Counted from the stretch's first letter, positions 44,391-54,872 are shown. The stretch is 64,000 bases of DNA from Ruoffia halotolerans (GCF_014049385.1 NZ_JACAOA010000002.1:1-64000); one strand, 5' to 3'. Numbers and translations: made by a program. The notes: generated by a model from the sequence alone, not told the origin.

Positions 44391-45389
44391 ATGATGATAG
44401 TGTATACAACGAAACGTTTATGGATTCATCGAAGCCAAAGTGCACGCAAAGATTGGGAAAACTTATTAGAAGCTTCCAACTTAAGCACTCAGGAACAGAC
44501 CGATTATACAGTCGGGATTTATAAAGGTGATGATCTCGTTGCAACTGGTTCATATGCTGGCAACGTTATTAAATGTGTAGCCGTTCATTCAGACTATCGA
44601 TCAGAAAACTTTCTGACGGATATTGTTGTCCATCTAATGGATCAACTAAGAAGTAATGGCTCAAATCATTATTTCGTCTATACATGTCCAAAGAATAGTG
44701 TTTACTTTAAATCACTAGGCTTTAATAAAATTGTAGAGACGTCGAATGTTACCTTCATGGAATTTGGTCATCCTAATTTTGAAGATTACTTATCTATGTT
44801 AAGTAATCATAAAAAAGAAGGAAACAATGGTGCAGTCGTTATGAACGCCAACCCGATTACTCATGGACACCTTCACTTAATTGAAGAAACAGCCAAACAA
44901 AGTGATTACGTGTATGTATTCGTTCTGTCTGAAGATCGTTCTGAATTTAATGATGAGGAGCGAATGATGTTGGTAAAACGTGCAACCGCTGACATGTCAA
45001 ATGTCATTGTCTTACCAACGAATGATTACATGGTCTCTTCGGCAACATTCCCATCATACTTCTTGCGAGATCGTGCTCAAGAAAGTGTCGCACGAATTCA
45101 AGCGACGGTTGATGCTACGTTATTTAAAGAAAGAGTGGCTCCGATTCTTAATATCAAACACCGCCTCGTCGGTAAAGAGCCCTATTCACGCGTAACAGAG
45201 ATTTATAACGAAAGTATGAGTGAAGTTTTTCAAGATGAATTGGAATTAGAAATTATTCCAAGACTAGAAGTAGAAGGTGAAGTGATTAGTGCAACGAAAG
45301 TACGTCAAGCACTTTCGGAAGGTCATCCGGAAAGCATTAAGAATTTAGTTCCAAGTACAACGTATGACTATATTCAAAACAAAAAATAA
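44391..45389 (+). CDS. citC: [Citrate (pro-3S)-lyase] ligase
   Basis: The 332-residue enzyme acetylates the thiol of the citrate lyase prosthetic group to activate it. An N-terminal GNAT-like domain is followed by a nucleotidyltransferase domain with [14 protein letters not shown] (the HxGH motif, about 153-166) and a late SATKVRQAL. The start is uncertain: ATG at 44391 or 44394 abuts AAAAAAGG, and a GTG at 44400 is better spaced. First gene of citCDEFX. Confidence 0.93.
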   Translation: MMIVYTTKRLWIHRSQSARKDWENLLEASNLSTQEQTDYTVGIYKGDDLVATGSYAGNVIKCVAVHSDYRSENFLTDIVVHLMDQLRSNGSNHYFVYTCPKNSVYFKSLGFNKIVETSNVTFMEFGHPNFEDYLSMLSNHKKEGNNGAVVMNANPITHGHLHLIEETAKQSDYVYVFVLSEDRSEFNDEERMMLVKRATADMSNVIVLPTNDYMVSSATFPSYFLRDRAQESVARIQATVDATLFKERVAPILNIKHRLVGKEPYSRVTEIYNESMSEVFQDELELEIIPRLEVEGEVISATKVRQALSEGHPESIKNLVPSTTYDYIQNKK

Positions 45390-45405
45390 ATTTGAGGTGA
45401 AAAAG

Positions 45406-45711
45406 ATGGAAATTAAACAAAATGGTGTCGCAGGGACAGTAGAGTCTTCTGACATTATGGTCACTGTGGCTCAATCAGATAATGGTATCGTGATTGAACT
45501 AGAAAGTAGTGTAGAGAAACAATTCGGAGCACAAATCCGTAAAGTCATCAAAGAAACTTTAGAAAAACTTGGAGTGGAAAACGCAAAAGTAACGGCTGTT
45601 GACCAAGGTGCATTAGATTGTACCGTTCAAGCAAGAACAATTGCAGCTGTTTACCGCGCTGCTGATGAAACAACATTTAACTGGAAGGAGATTGCAACAT
45701 GGAGCGTTTAA
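45406..45711 (+). CDS. citD: Citrate lyase gamma subunit (acyl carrier protein)
   Basis: The 101-residue carrier has [10 protein letters not shown] at residues 10-19; Ser14 is the site expected to carry the triphosphoribosyl-dephospho-CoA group. ATG at 45406 follows GAGGTG. It overlaps citE by 13 bases. Confidence 0.95.
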   Translation: MEIKQNGVAGTVESSDIMVTVAQSDNGIVIELESSVEKQFGAQIRKVIKETLEKLGVENAKVTAVDQGALDCTVQARTIAAVYRAADETTFNWKEIATWSV

Positions 45712-46586
45712 GAAGAACGATGATGTTTGTGCCTGGTGCTAACGCAGCGATGCTTAGAGATGCACCTTTATACGGCTCAGATGCAGTAATGTTTGATTTA
45801 GAAGATGCTGTATCATTGAACGAGAAAGATACTGCACGTATGTTAGTACATAATGCATTAAAAAATATTGACTATAGTAACGTTGAAACGGTTGTTCGTA
45901 TTAACGATTTAAAAGCTGGTGGAGATCAGGATATCGAAGCATCAGTATTAGGTGGCGTGAACGTGATTCGTTTACCAAAAACTGAAAATGCACAAGAAAT
46001 CAAAGACGTCGAAGCTGTTATCGAACGAGTTGAGAGAGAAAACGGCATCGAAGTGGGTACAACAAATATTATGGCTGCGATTGAATCAGCTACAGGTATT
46101 TTAAATGTACGTGAGATTGCTCACGCGTCAGACCGCTTAATCGGTATCGCTCTAGGAGCAGAAGACTACGTGACAAACATGAAGACTGAAAGAAGTGCCA
46201 CTGGAGAAGAATTATTCTTCGCACGTAGCTTCATTCTACATGCAGCGAGAGATGCAGGTATTGCAGCTTTAGATACTGTTTATTCAGACGTAGATAACGA
46301 AGAAGGCTTCAGAAATGAAGTACAACGTATTAAACAATTAGGTTTCGATGGAAAATCAATTATCAACCCTCGTCAAATTCCAATTGTTCATGATGAATAC
46401 ACACCAACTCAAAAAGAAATTGACAATGCAAAAGAAATTATTTGGGCAATTCAAGAAGCTGAAGAAAAAGGTTCAGGGGTTATCTCTGTTAACGGAAAAA
46501 TGGTTGATAAGCCAATCGTTGAACGTGCTGAGCGTGTGATTGCTTTAGCTAAAGCAGCGAATATCATTACAGAGGAGGAACTATAA
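45699..46586 (+). CDS. citE: Citrate lyase beta subunit (citryl-CoA lyase)
   Basis: The 295-residue TIM-barrel enzyme cleaves citryl-thioester to oxaloacetate and acetyl-thioester. Motifs are [11 protein letters not shown] at the start, [10 protein letters not shown] with metal-binding residues (about 30-39), and [13 protein letters not shown]. Starts inside the end of citD, behind GGAAGGAG. Confidence 0.96.
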   Translation: MERLRRTMMFVPGANAAMLRDAPLYGSDAVMFDLEDAVSLNEKDTARMLVHNALKNIDYSNVETVVRINDLKAGGDQDIEASVLGGVNVIRLPKTENAQEIKDVEAVIERVERENGIEVGTTNIMAAIESATGILNVREIAHASDRLIGIALGAEDYVTNMKTERSATGEELFFARSFILHAARDAGIAALDTVYSDVDNEEGFRNEVQRIKQLGFDGKSIINPRQIPIVHDEYTPTQKEIDNAKEIIWAIQEAEEKGSGVISVNGKMVDKPIVERAERVIALAKAANIITEEEL

Positions 46587-46588
46587 TT

Positions 46589-48121
46589 ATGGTTAAGAAT
46601 ACAGTCGGTCGCGATATTCCACAACATATTGTTGATCAATACGGTGCTTATGGAGAAGAATCTAAATACAGCACACAATATGAAGAGACTATCCGTAAAA
46701 TCAATCCTATTAAACTAGGTGATGACAAATTAGTAGATAGCTTACGTGAAGCGATTGAAAAAACAGGACTTAAAGACGGTATGACAATTTCTTTCCACCA
46801 CCACTTCCGTGAAGGTGACTATGTACTAAACATGGTCATGGATGAGATTGCAGCAATGGGAATTAAAGATTTAACGATTGCACCAAGTTCAATTGCTAAC
46901 GTTCATGAGCCATTAATCGAACACATTAAAAATGGTGTGGTCACAAACATTACATCAAGTGGTTTACGTGATAAAGTCGGAGCAGCAGTTTCTGACGGAA
47001 TTATGGAAAACCCAGTTGTACTACGTTCTCATGGTGGACGTGCACAAGCAATTGCATCAGGCGAAATCAAAATTGACGTTGCCTTCATAGGTGCGCCAAG
47101 TTCAGATGCGTATGGAAATATAAATGGTACTAAAGGTAAAGCAATTTGTGGATCGTTAGGTTACGCGAAAGTGGATGCAAGATATGCAGACAACGTTGTA
47201 GCCATTACAGACTCATTAATGCCTTATCCAAATACACCAATCAGCATTCCTCAAACAGATGTTGACTATGTTGTTGAAGTTGATGCGATCGGAGATCCTT
47301 CAGGGATTGCTAAAGGGGCAACTCGATTCACGCAAAACCCTAAAGAATTAGTTATCGCAAAATACGCTAACCAAGTGATTACGAACTCACCATACTTTAA
47401 AGATAAATTCTCATTCCAAACAGGTACAGGTGGTGCATCATTAGCTGTATCGCGTTACTTGCGTGAAGATATGATTAAAGAGAATATCACAGCTAGTTTT
47501 GCATTAGGGGGTATTACAAATGCAATGGTGGAGCTACATGAAGAAGGTTTAGTAGATAAATTAATTGATGTTCAAGACTTCGATGCACCATCAGGAGAAT
47601 CATTAGGACGTAATCCTGAGCATACGGAAATTGACGCGATTTTCTACGCTTCCCCATTATTTAAAGGGGCTGCGATCAACCAGCTGGATGTATGTATTTT
47701 ATCGGCACTTGAAATCGATACAGAATTCAATGTTAACGTTGTTACTGGATCAGACGGAGTAATTCGTGGGGCAATTGGTGGTCACCCAGATACAGCATCA
47801 GCAAGTAAGATGTCATTAGTTATCTCACCGTTAGTTCGAGGAAGAATACCGACAGTTGTTGAGCAAGTTAACACAGTCATTACACCAGGATCAAGTGTTG
47901 ACGTAGTTGTTACTGAAATTGGTATTGCCATTAATCCACAACGTCGAGATTTAGTAGAACACTTCAAGAACGTTGATATTCCACAATTTACAATTGAAGA
48001 ATTAAAAGAGAAAGCTTACGCAATAGTAGGAACACCTCAACCAATTGAATATGGAGAGAAAGACGTTGCTTTAATTCAATACCGTGATGGTACGATGATC
48101 GACGTTGTTCGCAATGTATAA
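46589..48121 (+). CDS. citF: Citrate lyase alpha subunit (citrate CoA-transferase)
   Basis: The 510-residue subunit exchanges acetate for citrate on the carrier thiol. It shows [19 protein letters not shown] (about 71-89), SHGGRAQAI and [27 protein letters not shown] lies within the end of citE, so translation is coupled. It overlaps citX by 8 bases. Confidence 0.96.
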   Translation: MVKNTVGRDIPQHIVDQYGAYGEESKYSTQYEETIRKINPIKLGDDKLVDSLREAIEKTGLKDGMTISFHHHFREGDYVLNMVMDEIAAMGIKDLTIAPSSIANVHEPLIEHIKNGVVTNITSSGLRDKVGAAVSDGIMENPVVLRSHGGRAQAIASGEIKIDVAFIGAPSSDAYGNINGTKGKAICGSLGYAKVDARYADNVVAITDSLMPYPNTPISIPQTDVDYVVEVDAIGDPSGIAKGATRFTQNPKELVIAKYANQVITNSPYFKDKFSFQTGTGGASLAVSRYLREDMIKENITASFALGGITNAMVELHEEGLVDKLIDVQDFDAPSGESLGRNPEHTEIDAIFYASPLFKGAAINQLDVCILSALEIDTEFNVNVVTGSDGVIRGAIGGHPDTASASKMSLVISPLVRGRIPTVVEQVNTVITPGSSVDVVVTEIGIAINPQRRDLVEHFKNVDIPQFTIEELKEKAYAIVGTPQPIEYGEKDVALIQYRDGTMIDVVRNV

Positions 48122-48647
48122 GGATGAAGTATTTAATGGCCCGGAAGTGAGTTTAATGGAGATGCTGGATGCGCGTGAAAAACGTGCATTCAGACAGACC
48201 CAGATTATAAATGAACATTCTCCGGGTTCATTATTATCTGTCACTTTGAATATACCAGGTAATATTAAAACATCTCTTTATCTAGTGGGTGTCTTTGAAG
48301 AAATGCTGACAGTGATAAAAACAAAGTTAGACGATGTGACGATTCGGTTTTCAGAAGTTTTGAACTTACCAACTGGGCCAGAAGCATATTTCTTTGTGGA
48401 TATTGATAGTATTGAATTGAAAAAAAGAATGGTAGCACTTGAAGAAATGCATTCAAAAGGCCGTGTCTTTGATTTAGATGTCGTTAAATTAGAAGACGGA
48501 AAATTAAGCAGTTTGAAGCGTGAAGAGGTTGGAGTAGGAAAGCGTCAATGTTATATTTGCGACCGTCCAGCTAAAGAATGTGCTCGTTCTCGTAAACATT
48601 CAATTGAAGAATCACAAGAAGCAATCGCGAATATTCTTTTAGGATAA
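48114..48647 (+). CDS. citX: Holo-citrate lyase synthase (apo-citrate lyase phosphoribosyl-dephospho-CoA transferase)
   Basis: The 177-residue enzyme attaches the prosthetic group made by CitG to Ser14 of CitD. Family signs are [15 protein letters not shown] (about 44-58), the GRVFDLDVV stretch and the cysteine-containing [18 protein letters not shown] near the C-terminus. ATG at 48114 overlaps citF. Last gene of the lyase operon. Confidence 0.93.
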   Translation: MYKDEVFNGPEVSLMEMLDAREKRAFRQTQIINEHSPGSLLSVTLNIPGNIKTSLYLVGVFEEMLTVIKTKLDDVTIRFSEVLNLPTGPEAYFFVDIDSIELKKRMVALEEMHSKGRVFDLDVVKLEDGKLSSLKREEVGVGKRQCYICDRPAKECARSRKHSIEESQEAIANILLG

Positions 48648-48749
48648 GCGATTTTCTATTGGGTTTTATGTGAAGTAATATACATGCAAAGAACAGTTAA
48701 AAGACAGTGCGCATATTGTTTAAATAGGATTACTATATTAGAATGTAAC

Positions 48750-48763
48750 TGTAAACGGTTTCT
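48750..48763. promoter_or_regulatory. CcpA-binding cre site upstream of the citrate transporter gene
   Basis: TGTAAACGGTTTCT matches TGWNANCGNTNWCA at 13 of 14 positions, 52 bp before the transporter ATG. Confidence 0.65.
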
Positions 48764-48814
48764 GAGTGAGTGTTTGGGGGAAGTTTCACAAAATAATATA
48801 TATAGGAGGAAAAA

Positions 48815-50110
48815 ATGAATTTAGCAATAATAGGTTTTATACTCATAATCATATTGATGTTTGTCTTAATCGGAGAGAAAATGTCTCCACCGATGGCTTT
48901 CATCATTTTACCATTAATCGCAGCGGTAGTTTCTGGAGCAAGTATTGCGGATATAAGTTTATATGTTAACGATGGGTTAGCGTCTATCTTAAATACAGCA
49001 GTGCTGTTCTTATTCTCGATCTCGTTCTTTACATTAATGTCAGAACAGGGGTTATTCGACCCGTTAGTAGATTTTGTAATTAGTAAAGTTGGTAACAAAA
49101 TTACTGCAATCTTTATCGCGGTTTTACTAGTTTCAACTGTAGCTCACTTGGATGGTAGTGGGGCTTCAACATACTTAATCGCCATTCCAGCTTTCAAACC
49201 AATCATGGATAAATTAGGGGTTAAACCGGTCGTGTTCTTAGGGACAGTGACTGGATTAATGGCAGCAATGAACATTATCCCATGGGGTGGACCAACAATT
49301 CGTGCAGCTTCTGTTGCAGGGGTAGAGGTTTCAGATCTTTATTCATTCATCTTACCAGCTGTTGTTGTAATGTTCTTATTAGCTATCATTAACGCTGTGA
49401 TTAACTCGCGTCGTAAACGTGAAGGCTCAGTCGATGGTAATATAAATATTGTTGATTTAGCTGGAGATGTTACTTCAGAACCAAAAACAAGCAAAGGTCT
49501 TTATATCTATAACTTAGTTGTAACATTAATTATGTTAGCTTTATTATTCATTGATACTGGTTTACCAATGCACTTTATCTTCATGGTTGCCTACGCATTC
49601 GCAATCCTAGGTAACTTTAGATCAGTGAAAGAACAAGGTAAGAAGATCCAAGAATATGGTAATAACGCTATCGTTATGACGATGACATTATTCGCCGTAG
49701 GTATATTTATTGGTGTTATTGAAGGTTCTGGAATGGTTGAAGCAATGGCTACAACGATTATTAACGCATTACCAGAATTTATCGCACCACATACTCACTG
49801 GTTCTTAGCATTATTCTCAGTACCATTAATGATGGTTCTTGGTACAGATGCTTTCTACTTCGCATTACTCCCAATTGTAATCGGAATTGTAGAGCCGTTT
49901 GGAATTTCAGCATCGACAGTTGCTGCAACGTTCTTAATTACAGGTACTTATGGTACTTACATCAGTCCAACAGTTGCTGCCAACTACGTTGGGGTATCAT
50001 TGGCTGGTACAACCATTGGTGAGCATATTAAAGCAAACTTACCAATTATGTGGGCAGCAAGTATCATTACATTAATAGCTGCAACACTCTTAGGTGTCGT
50101 TCAATTCTAG
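48815..50110 (+). CDS. CitMHS-family citrate transporter
   Basis: The 431-residue protein has about twelve helices. AHLDGSGASTYLIAIPAF (about 110-127) and NIIPWGGPTIRAASV (about 150-164) are hallmarks of the CitMHS family, which imports citrate complexed with a divalent metal and protons. It lies directly after citCDEFX with its own cre site, so it is the likely citrate importer of the pathway. AGGAGG precedes the ATG. Confidence 0.93.
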   Translation: MNLAIIGFILIIILMFVLIGEKMSPPMAFIILPLIAAVVSGASIADISLYVNDGLASILNTAVLFLFSISFFTLMSEQGLFDPLVDFVISKVGNKITAIFIAVLLVSTVAHLDGSGASTYLIAIPAFKPIMDKLGVKPVVFLGTVTGLMAAMNIIPWGGPTIRAASVAGVEVSDLYSFILPAVVVMFLLAIINAVINSRRKREGSVDGNINIVDLAGDVTSEPKTSKGLYIYNLVVTLIMLALLFIDTGLPMHFIFMVAYAFAILGNFRSVKEQGKKIQEYGNNAIVMTMTLFAVGIFIGVIEGSGMVEAMATTIINALPEFIAPHTHWFLALFSVPLMMVLGTDAFYFALLPIVIGIVEPFGISASTVAATFLITGTYGTYISPTVAANYVGVSLAGTTIGEHIKANLPIMWAASIITLIAATLLGVVQF

Positions 50111-50145
50111 AACCATATAGCAACAGACCGTTTTCATTAACAATA

Positions 50146-50173
50146 AAAACACACAGTCCGCTGTGTGTTTTTT
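50146..50173 (+). terminator. Terminator of the citrate transporter gene
   Basis: An 11-bp stem (AAAACACACAG with CTGTGTGTTTT), loop TCCG, followed by T. Confidence 0.85.
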
Positions 50174-50182
50174 CTTTGCAGA

Positions 50183-50459
50183 TTTTTAAAGATTCGGGTG
50201 CTAACTGGAAGAATAGGCGAGAATTGTTCCATTTAATCACTTTAACCAGAACAATAATAAAATATTCTTCCATCTAATCGGTTTAATCGGAACAATAAAA
50301 AAATATTCCTCCATTTAATCGGTTTAACCGGAAGAACAAATAAAAATTGTTCCATATAATCACTTTAACCATAAGAATAAATAAAAATAGTTCCATTTAA
50401 TTGGTTTAACCGGAAGAATAAATAATAATTCTTCTACTTAACCACTGATTAACCAATAC
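50183..50459. repeat. Array B: seven 41-bp hairpin-forming repeats
   Basis: Units start at 50183 (diverged), 50224, 50265, 50306, 50347, 50388 and 50429 (diverged), spaced exactly 41 bp. Each is a 31-base imperfect inverted repeat of the type TTCCATTTAATCGGTTTAACCGGAA with flanking TTG/CAA or TTC/GAA, followed by a 10-base A/T-rich spacer. The inner loop differs between units. It lies between two terminators in a convergent gap and encodes nothing convincing. Confidence 0.88.
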
Positions 50460-50463
50460 AAAG

Positions 50464-50492
50464 AACACCTCCAAGCATCACTTGGAGGTGTT
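50464..50492. terminator. Bidirectional terminator
   Basis: A 12-bp perfect stem (AACACCTCCAAG with CTTGGAGGTGTT), mainly serving the aminotransferase gene on the minus strand. Confidence 0.8.
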
Positions 50493-50509
50493 GATAATTA
50501 TCACTATAC

Positions 50510-51682
50510 TTATTTAGGTTTGTTCTCTTCAACAAATGCTTCAATACGGTCAACGGCTGTTTCTAGGTTTTCTAGATTTGCAGCATAACTTAGACGGAAG
50601 TAGTTTTTACCAGCTTCACCGAATGCTTGACCAGGCACTAGACCAACTTTTGCTTCGTGAGCAACTTTAAGACAGAAGTCCATGTCGTCGCCTTCAAACC
50701 AATCTGGAATCTTGATGAATAGATAGAAGGCACCGTTCGGTGTTGAGACATCGAAGCCCATATCGCGGAATCGGCCCAATAAGTAATCACGACGGATCTT
50801 GTATTCTAAGCGCATTTCTTCAATGGCTGCGTCTCCTTCTTCTGAGTAAGCAGCAAGTCCAGCAAATTGTGCTTGCGTTGTTGGCGCATTGATTGCACCT
50901 TGATGAATAACAAAAATTTGTTTTAAGACATCTGCAGGCCCAGCCACAATTCCCATACGCCATCCAGTCATAGAATGCGATTTAGATGCACCATTGATTA
51001 AAATCGTGTGTTCTGGAAGATATTTGGCTACTGAGACGTGTTTGCCTTTGTAAGTTAACTCTGAATAGATTTCATCTGAAATCACCCAAATATCATGTTT
51101 TTTAACGACTTCAGCAAGGCCTTCGATTTGCTCAGCTGTATAAGTATGTCCTGTTGGGTTTGATGGGTGGTTCATTAGTAAGACTTTAATGTCTTTATCT
51201 TCAGTTAACACTTTGTCTAAGCGTTCTGGCGTTAAGATGAAGTCATCTTCTGTTACGTCTACCGGTACAAATTCCCCACCAGCTAAGTTTACTTGAGTTT
51301 TGTAAACTGCATAGTTCGGCGCAGCGGTAACAACTTTATCGCCAGGATTTAGTAATGTATATAATGAAACGAAGATCGCTTCAGTCGCACCCACGGTTAC
51401 AATAATTTGATCTTCAGCACGGTAATCTAGGTCGTACTTACGTTTTAAATAACCGCTAATCGTTTCACGTAATTCAGCCAACCCTTTTGAATGGCTGTAT
51501 CCGTTAAAACTTTTATCGATGGATTGAATTGCTGCATCTTTAATGAAACGTGGTGTTGGAAAATCTGGTTCACCTAAAGTTAATTTAATTAAGCCTTCGA
51601 TACCTGAAATTTTATCATTAAAGGTACGAATCGGACTCGGTTTGATAGATTTTAACGTTTCTTTTGTATTCCTTTTTGTCAT
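50510..51682 (-). CDS. Class I/II pyridoxal-phosphate aminotransferase (PatA-like)
   Basis: The 390-residue enzyme has the fold-type I signatures: LTLGEPDFPTP near the start, NHPSNPTGHTY (about 166-176), the PLP lysine in GASKSHSMTGWRMG (about 230-243), and an Arg near the C-terminus in NYFRLSYA. It resembles Bacillus PatA and aspartate or aromatic aminotransferases; the exact substrate is uncertain. ATG at 51682 follows AGGAGG. Confidence 0.9.
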   Translation of the reverse strand: MTKRNTKETLKSIKPSPIRTFNDKISGIEGLIKLTLGEPDFPTPRFIKDAAIQSIDKSFNGYSHSKGLAELRETISGYLKRKYDLDYRAEDQIIVTVGATEAIFVSLYTLLNPGDKVVTAAPNYAVYKTQVNLAGGEFVPVDVTEDDFILTPERLDKVLTEDKDIKVLLMNHPSNPTGHTYTAEQIEGLAEVVKKHDIWVISDEIYSELTYKGKHVSVAKYLPEHTILINGASKSHSMTGWRMGIVAGPADVLKQIFVIHQGAINAPTTQAQFAGLAAYSEEGDAAIEEMRLEYKIRRDYLLGRFRDMGFDVSTPNGAFYLFIKIPDWFEGDDMDFCLKVAHEAKVGLVPGQAFGEAGKNYFRLSYAANLENLETAVDRIEAFVEENKPK

Positions 51683-51853
51683 ATATATTCCTCCTGAGTA
51701 TTGCATTGTATAGAATAAACTCATCTGATTTTAATCTTAATATCAACATCATAATACCATAATTATTTAACTTTAGGAAGATTGAAGTGATAGTGTGCTT
51801 TTTAAGTATTGTAGTTTTTGCTGTTTTTGATTATGAGAAATACATAAAGTGCA

Positions 51854-51882
51854 TTGACATTATTCTCATTTTTAGATATGCT
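51854..51882 (+). promoter_or_regulatory. Promoter of the T-box leader
   Basis: TTGACA (51854-51859), 17-bp spacing, TATGCT (51877-51882). Confidence 0.8.
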
Positions 51883-51888
51883 TACACA

Positions 51889-52184
51889 CAGATAAAAAAA
51901 TACTAAACGCTATGAAATGGTAAGTAAGAAGTGACAACTTTCAAAGAGAGCTCGCAGATGGTGAAAGTGAGTAAAGAGATAGCTTGTGAACATGGCCATG
52001 GAGCGGTCATTCTGAAGGTAAGTAAGAATGAACGGAAACAACCGTTAACATCGTCGCAGTATAAATATTTTTTAGAGATTTGTACTGTATGAGGCTAAAC
52101 TAGTAATGGTTTGGCGAATTAAGGTGGTACCACGAACTTTTTATGCACATTCGTCCTTTTTTAAAGAGATGAATGTGCTTTTTT
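51889..52184 (+). promoter_or_regulatory. T-box riboswitch, probably methionine-specific
   Basis: The T-box sequence AATTAAGGTGGTACCACG lies at 52117-52134. A stem I region with AGAGAGCTCGCAGATGGTG precedes it. An ATG at 51992 or 51998 is a candidate specifier codon. A terminator follows at 52145-52184 (11-bp stem GCACATTCGTC/GATGAATGTGC, six T). Uncharged tRNA-Met would allow read-through into metNI. Confidence 0.9.
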
Positions 52185-52206
52185 GTATAGATAGGAGGAT
52201 AAAAAA

Positions 52207-53268
52207 TTGATTGAATTAAAAGATATCGATGTTATTTTTAGTAATGATGACAAAGTTGTCACGGCGGTTAAAGACGTGAATATTACAGTTGATCGCGGTG
52301 AAATATTCGGAATTGTTGGCTACAGTGGGGCAGGTAAAAGTACCTTAGTACGTACGATTAACTTACTACAGCCACCCACACAAGGAACGGTTACGGTAAA
52401 TGGACAAGAAATGCAAAAATTAAGTAAGAAAGAATTACGTGGAGCGCGTAAAAAGATTGGAATGATTTTCCAACATTTTAACTTAATGGATTCGCGTACA
52501 ATTTTTGATAATGTCGCTTTTCCGTTAAAAGGAAGTGGCTTAAGTAAAGATGAGGTCGCTCATAAAGTGGCTGAGTTATTAGATCTCGTTGGTTTAGAAG
52601 AGAAGACAGATAATTATCCAAGTCAATTATCTGGAGGTCAAAAACAACGTGTCGCGATTGCACGTGCCTTAGCGAATGATCCAGATGTACTGCTATGTGA
52701 TGAGGCAACAAGTGCTTTGGATCCCAAGACAACATCGTCAATCCTAGATTTATTACGCAAATTAAATGAACAATTAGGTTTAACCATCGTGATTATTACA
52801 CATGAGATGTCTGTAGTCAAAGACCTATGTCACCGCGTAGCTGTTATGGAAGACGGGCATGTATTAGAACAAGGTTCAATCGTTGATATGTTCACAAATC
52901 CTCAAAAATCATTGACAAAAGAATTTATTAATACAGCTACCCATTTTGATCAAGAAATCGGTTTAGTTCTCACGCATCCAATGATTCAAAACATTGATGA
53001 GAATGGTGAGATTATTCGCTTGAGTTACGTTGGAGATGAAACAACGAAACCAATCTTAAGTAACTTAGTACGCGAATTTGATGTAAACGTCAATATCCTT
53101 TATGGACATGTGGAAATTTTACAAAATACACCGATTGGGAATATGTTAATCGCAGTCGAAGGGACATCAGAGAATGTTGATAAAGTGATTGAGCATCTTG
53201 AAAATAGTGATGTCAGCACACAAAGATTTAATGATTTAGTAAAAGAATACGTGAAGAGGGAGGGATAA
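52207..53268 (+). CDS. metN: Methionine ABC transporter ATP-binding protein
   Basis: The 353-residue ATPase has Walker A GYSGAGKSTL (about 38-47), the signature LSGGQKQRVAIARAL (about 141-155), Walker B VLLCDEATSALD, and a C-terminal NIL domain (about 265-345) that binds methionine for feedback inhibition. TTG start behind AGGAGG. Controlled by the T-box leader upstream and followed one base later by metI. Confidence 0.95.
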   Translation: MIELKDIDVIFSNDDKVVTAVKDVNITVDRGEIFGIVGYSGAGKSTLVRTINLLQPPTQGTVTVNGQEMQKLSKKELRGARKKIGMIFQHFNLMDSRTIFDNVAFPLKGSGLSKDEVAHKVAELLDLVGLEEKTDNYPSQLSGGQKQRVAIARALANDPDVLLCDEATSALDPKTTSSILDLLRKLNEQLGLTIVIITHEMSVVKDLCHRVAVMEDGHVLEQGSIVDMFTNPQKSLTKEFINTATHFDQEIGLVLTHPMIQNIDENGEIIRLSYVGDETTKPILSNLVREFDVNVNILYGHVEILQNTPIGNMLIAVEGTSENVDKVIEHLENSDVSTQRFNDLVKEYVKREG

Positions 53269-53269
53269 C

Positions 53270-54004
53270 ATGAGCGAATTAGTCTTAACAATTGGAAGTA
53301 GTTCGAAAGAAGTGTCGTCAGGTATTGTTACATTTTTAGAAACACATATTCCATATGCCTGGGAATTAAGAGAAGAATTTTTGGAAGCCATTTGGGAAAC
53401 AGTTTATATGATGCTCGTATCTATTGGAATCGGTGGTTTAATCGGTTTGATACTAGGTATTGTTATGACAGTGACTGGTTTCAATGGGATTTTAGAGAAT
53501 AAAGTCGTTTATAAGGTCTTAGATTCACTGGTGAATATTTTCCGATCAATTCCATTTATTATTTTACTGGCCTTATTAATAAATGTAACAAGAGCGATTG
53601 TTGGAACAACGATTGGACCAACAGCTGCAACAATTCCAATTATTGTAAGTACGATTCCATTCTTTGCTCGTCAAGTTGAGATTGCCTTATTAGAGGTTAA
53701 TCCAGGGGTAGTTGAAGCTGCTGAAGCCATGGGATCATCAAGTTTTGATATTATTACGCGTGTTTATTTACGCGAAGGGCTAACAGCTTTATTACGTGTA
53801 AGTGCCTCAACAGTTATAAATGTCATCGGTTTAACAGCGATGGCCGGAACTGTTGGTGGGGGTGGATTAGGTACGATGGCTATTGCGAGAGGTTACCAAC
53901 GTAGTCGTATGGACGTTATCCTAGTTGCAACTGTGTTGATCTTAATTATCGTTTTTATTACACAATTAATCTTTAACTTGTTAATCCGAAAGACTGAACA
54001 TTAA
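53270..54004 (+). CDS. metI: Methionine ABC transporter permease
   Basis: The 244-residue permease has five to six helices and the coupling loop EAAEAMGSSSFDIITRVYLREG (EAA motif, about 145-166). AMAGTVGGGGLG near residue 195 is typical of MetI. It carries a longer N-terminus (about 35 residues) than E. coli MetI. No metQ binding-protein gene follows; the operon ends here at a terminator. Confidence 0.94.
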   Translation: MSELVLTIGSSSKEVSSGIVTFLETHIPYAWELREEFLEAIWETVYMMLVSIGIGGLIGLILGIVMTVTGFNGILENKVVYKVLDSLVNIFRSIPFIILLALLINVTRAIVGTTIGPTAATIPIIVSTIPFFARQVEIALLEVNPGVVEAAEAMGSSSFDIITRVYLREGLTALLRVSASTVINVIGLTAMAGTVGGGGLGTMAIARGYQRSRMDVILVATVLILIIVFITQLIFNLLIRKTEH

Positions 54005-54012
54005 ATATAGTG

Positions 54013-54060
54013 AGAGCAGGCATCTTAGAATCAATGATTCTAAGATGCCTGCTCTTTTTT
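54013..54060. terminator. Bidirectional terminator after metI
   Basis: A perfect stem of about 19 bp (AGAGCAGGCATCTTAGAATC and complement) with flanking T on the plus strand. It also lies at the 3' end of the GntR gene. Confidence 0.9.
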
Positions 54061-54779
54061 TAGTTCATTAAGTTGTAGTAGCTATTTCCTTGAATAAAGA
54101 ACTGGGACTCTTCATAATGGTAGATGATTTTTGAATAATCAAATGGCACACCATTAGCCAAATAAAAGATCGATTCGACTTGAATACCTGGGTCGCCTTC
54201 TTGTAGTTCTAAGTAAACGGCATTTTGTTGGTTTAACTTACCAACTCTGAGGTAATGGTCTAAGAAACTGATTTGCAGTTTTAGATTGTTCGTTAAGTAA
54301 TTAAAGACGGAATCTTCTGCGATTTGTTCATTCAAATACATGACGATATTTTTATCAAAGTAAGATTCTTCAATACAAAAGATGCGTCCCTCGATATAAC
54401 GGAGTCGCTTCAAGTAATAAACTGGTTGGTCAGCGTCGATGTGTAGATGTTCCTGAACGGTTTCAGACGGGATGACTTCTTTTAGTTCTAAAACTTTTGA
54501 TGTGAGGTCAAATTCGCGTAGCATACTGTTGAAACCTTCAATTTCCATCATATTAATATACCCTTTTTGGCGACGACCGCGCACAAAAATCCCGCTACCT
54601 CGTACTTGGTAAATCAGACCATGACTTTGTAACTCATCTAAAGCCTTAATGACTGTATTCTTGCTAACTTCGAATTGAGTCACAAGTTCATCTAAGCTTG
54701 GTAACTTGTCACCTTGACGAAGATCTTTATCTTCAATCAAGTTCATTATTTCTTTGGCTATATATTCGTATTTAAGCAT
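54060..54779 (-). CDS. GntR/HutC-family regulator with UTRA domain
   Basis: The 239-residue protein has a winged helix (about 8-70, SLDELVTQFEVSKNTVIKALDEL) and a C-terminal UTRA effector domain. It is divergent from a GH1 glycosidase gene, so it probably represses it in the absence of a sugar phosphate. Confidence 0.9.
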   Translation of the reverse strand: MLKYEYIAKEIMNLIEDKDLRQGDKLPSLDELVTQFEVSKNTVIKALDELQSHGLIYQVRGSGIFVRGRRQKGYINMMEIEGFNSMLREFDLTSKVLELKEVIPSETVQEHLHIDADQPVYYLKRLRYIEGRIFCIEESYFDKNIVMYLNEQIAEDSVFNYLTNNLKLQISFLDHYLRVGKLNQQNAVYLELQEGDPGIQVESIFYLANGVPFDYSKIIYHYEESQFFIQGNSYYNLMN

Positions 54780-54837
54780 GTTATTAGTCCTTTACTTAGT
54801 TTGTTTGTCCTCATTAATATACCATAGAAGCTTTAGC

Positions 54838-54872
54838 TTGACAAAATGTACGGGTATAATTAATATTATGCC
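54838..54872 (+). promoter_or_regulatory. Promoter and probable operator of the GH1 gene
   Basis: TTGACA (54838-54843), 17-bp spacing and TAATAT (54861-54866). The palindrome GGTATAAT-TAAT-ATTATGCC (one mismatch, 54853-54872) overlaps the -10 box and is a likely site for the divergent GntR regulator. Confidence 0.55.

Noticed and set aside
50183-50459. CRISPR array with 31-bp repeats
   Set aside because: Spacers are 10 bases and AT-rich, the repeats themselves vary, and no cas genes are present.
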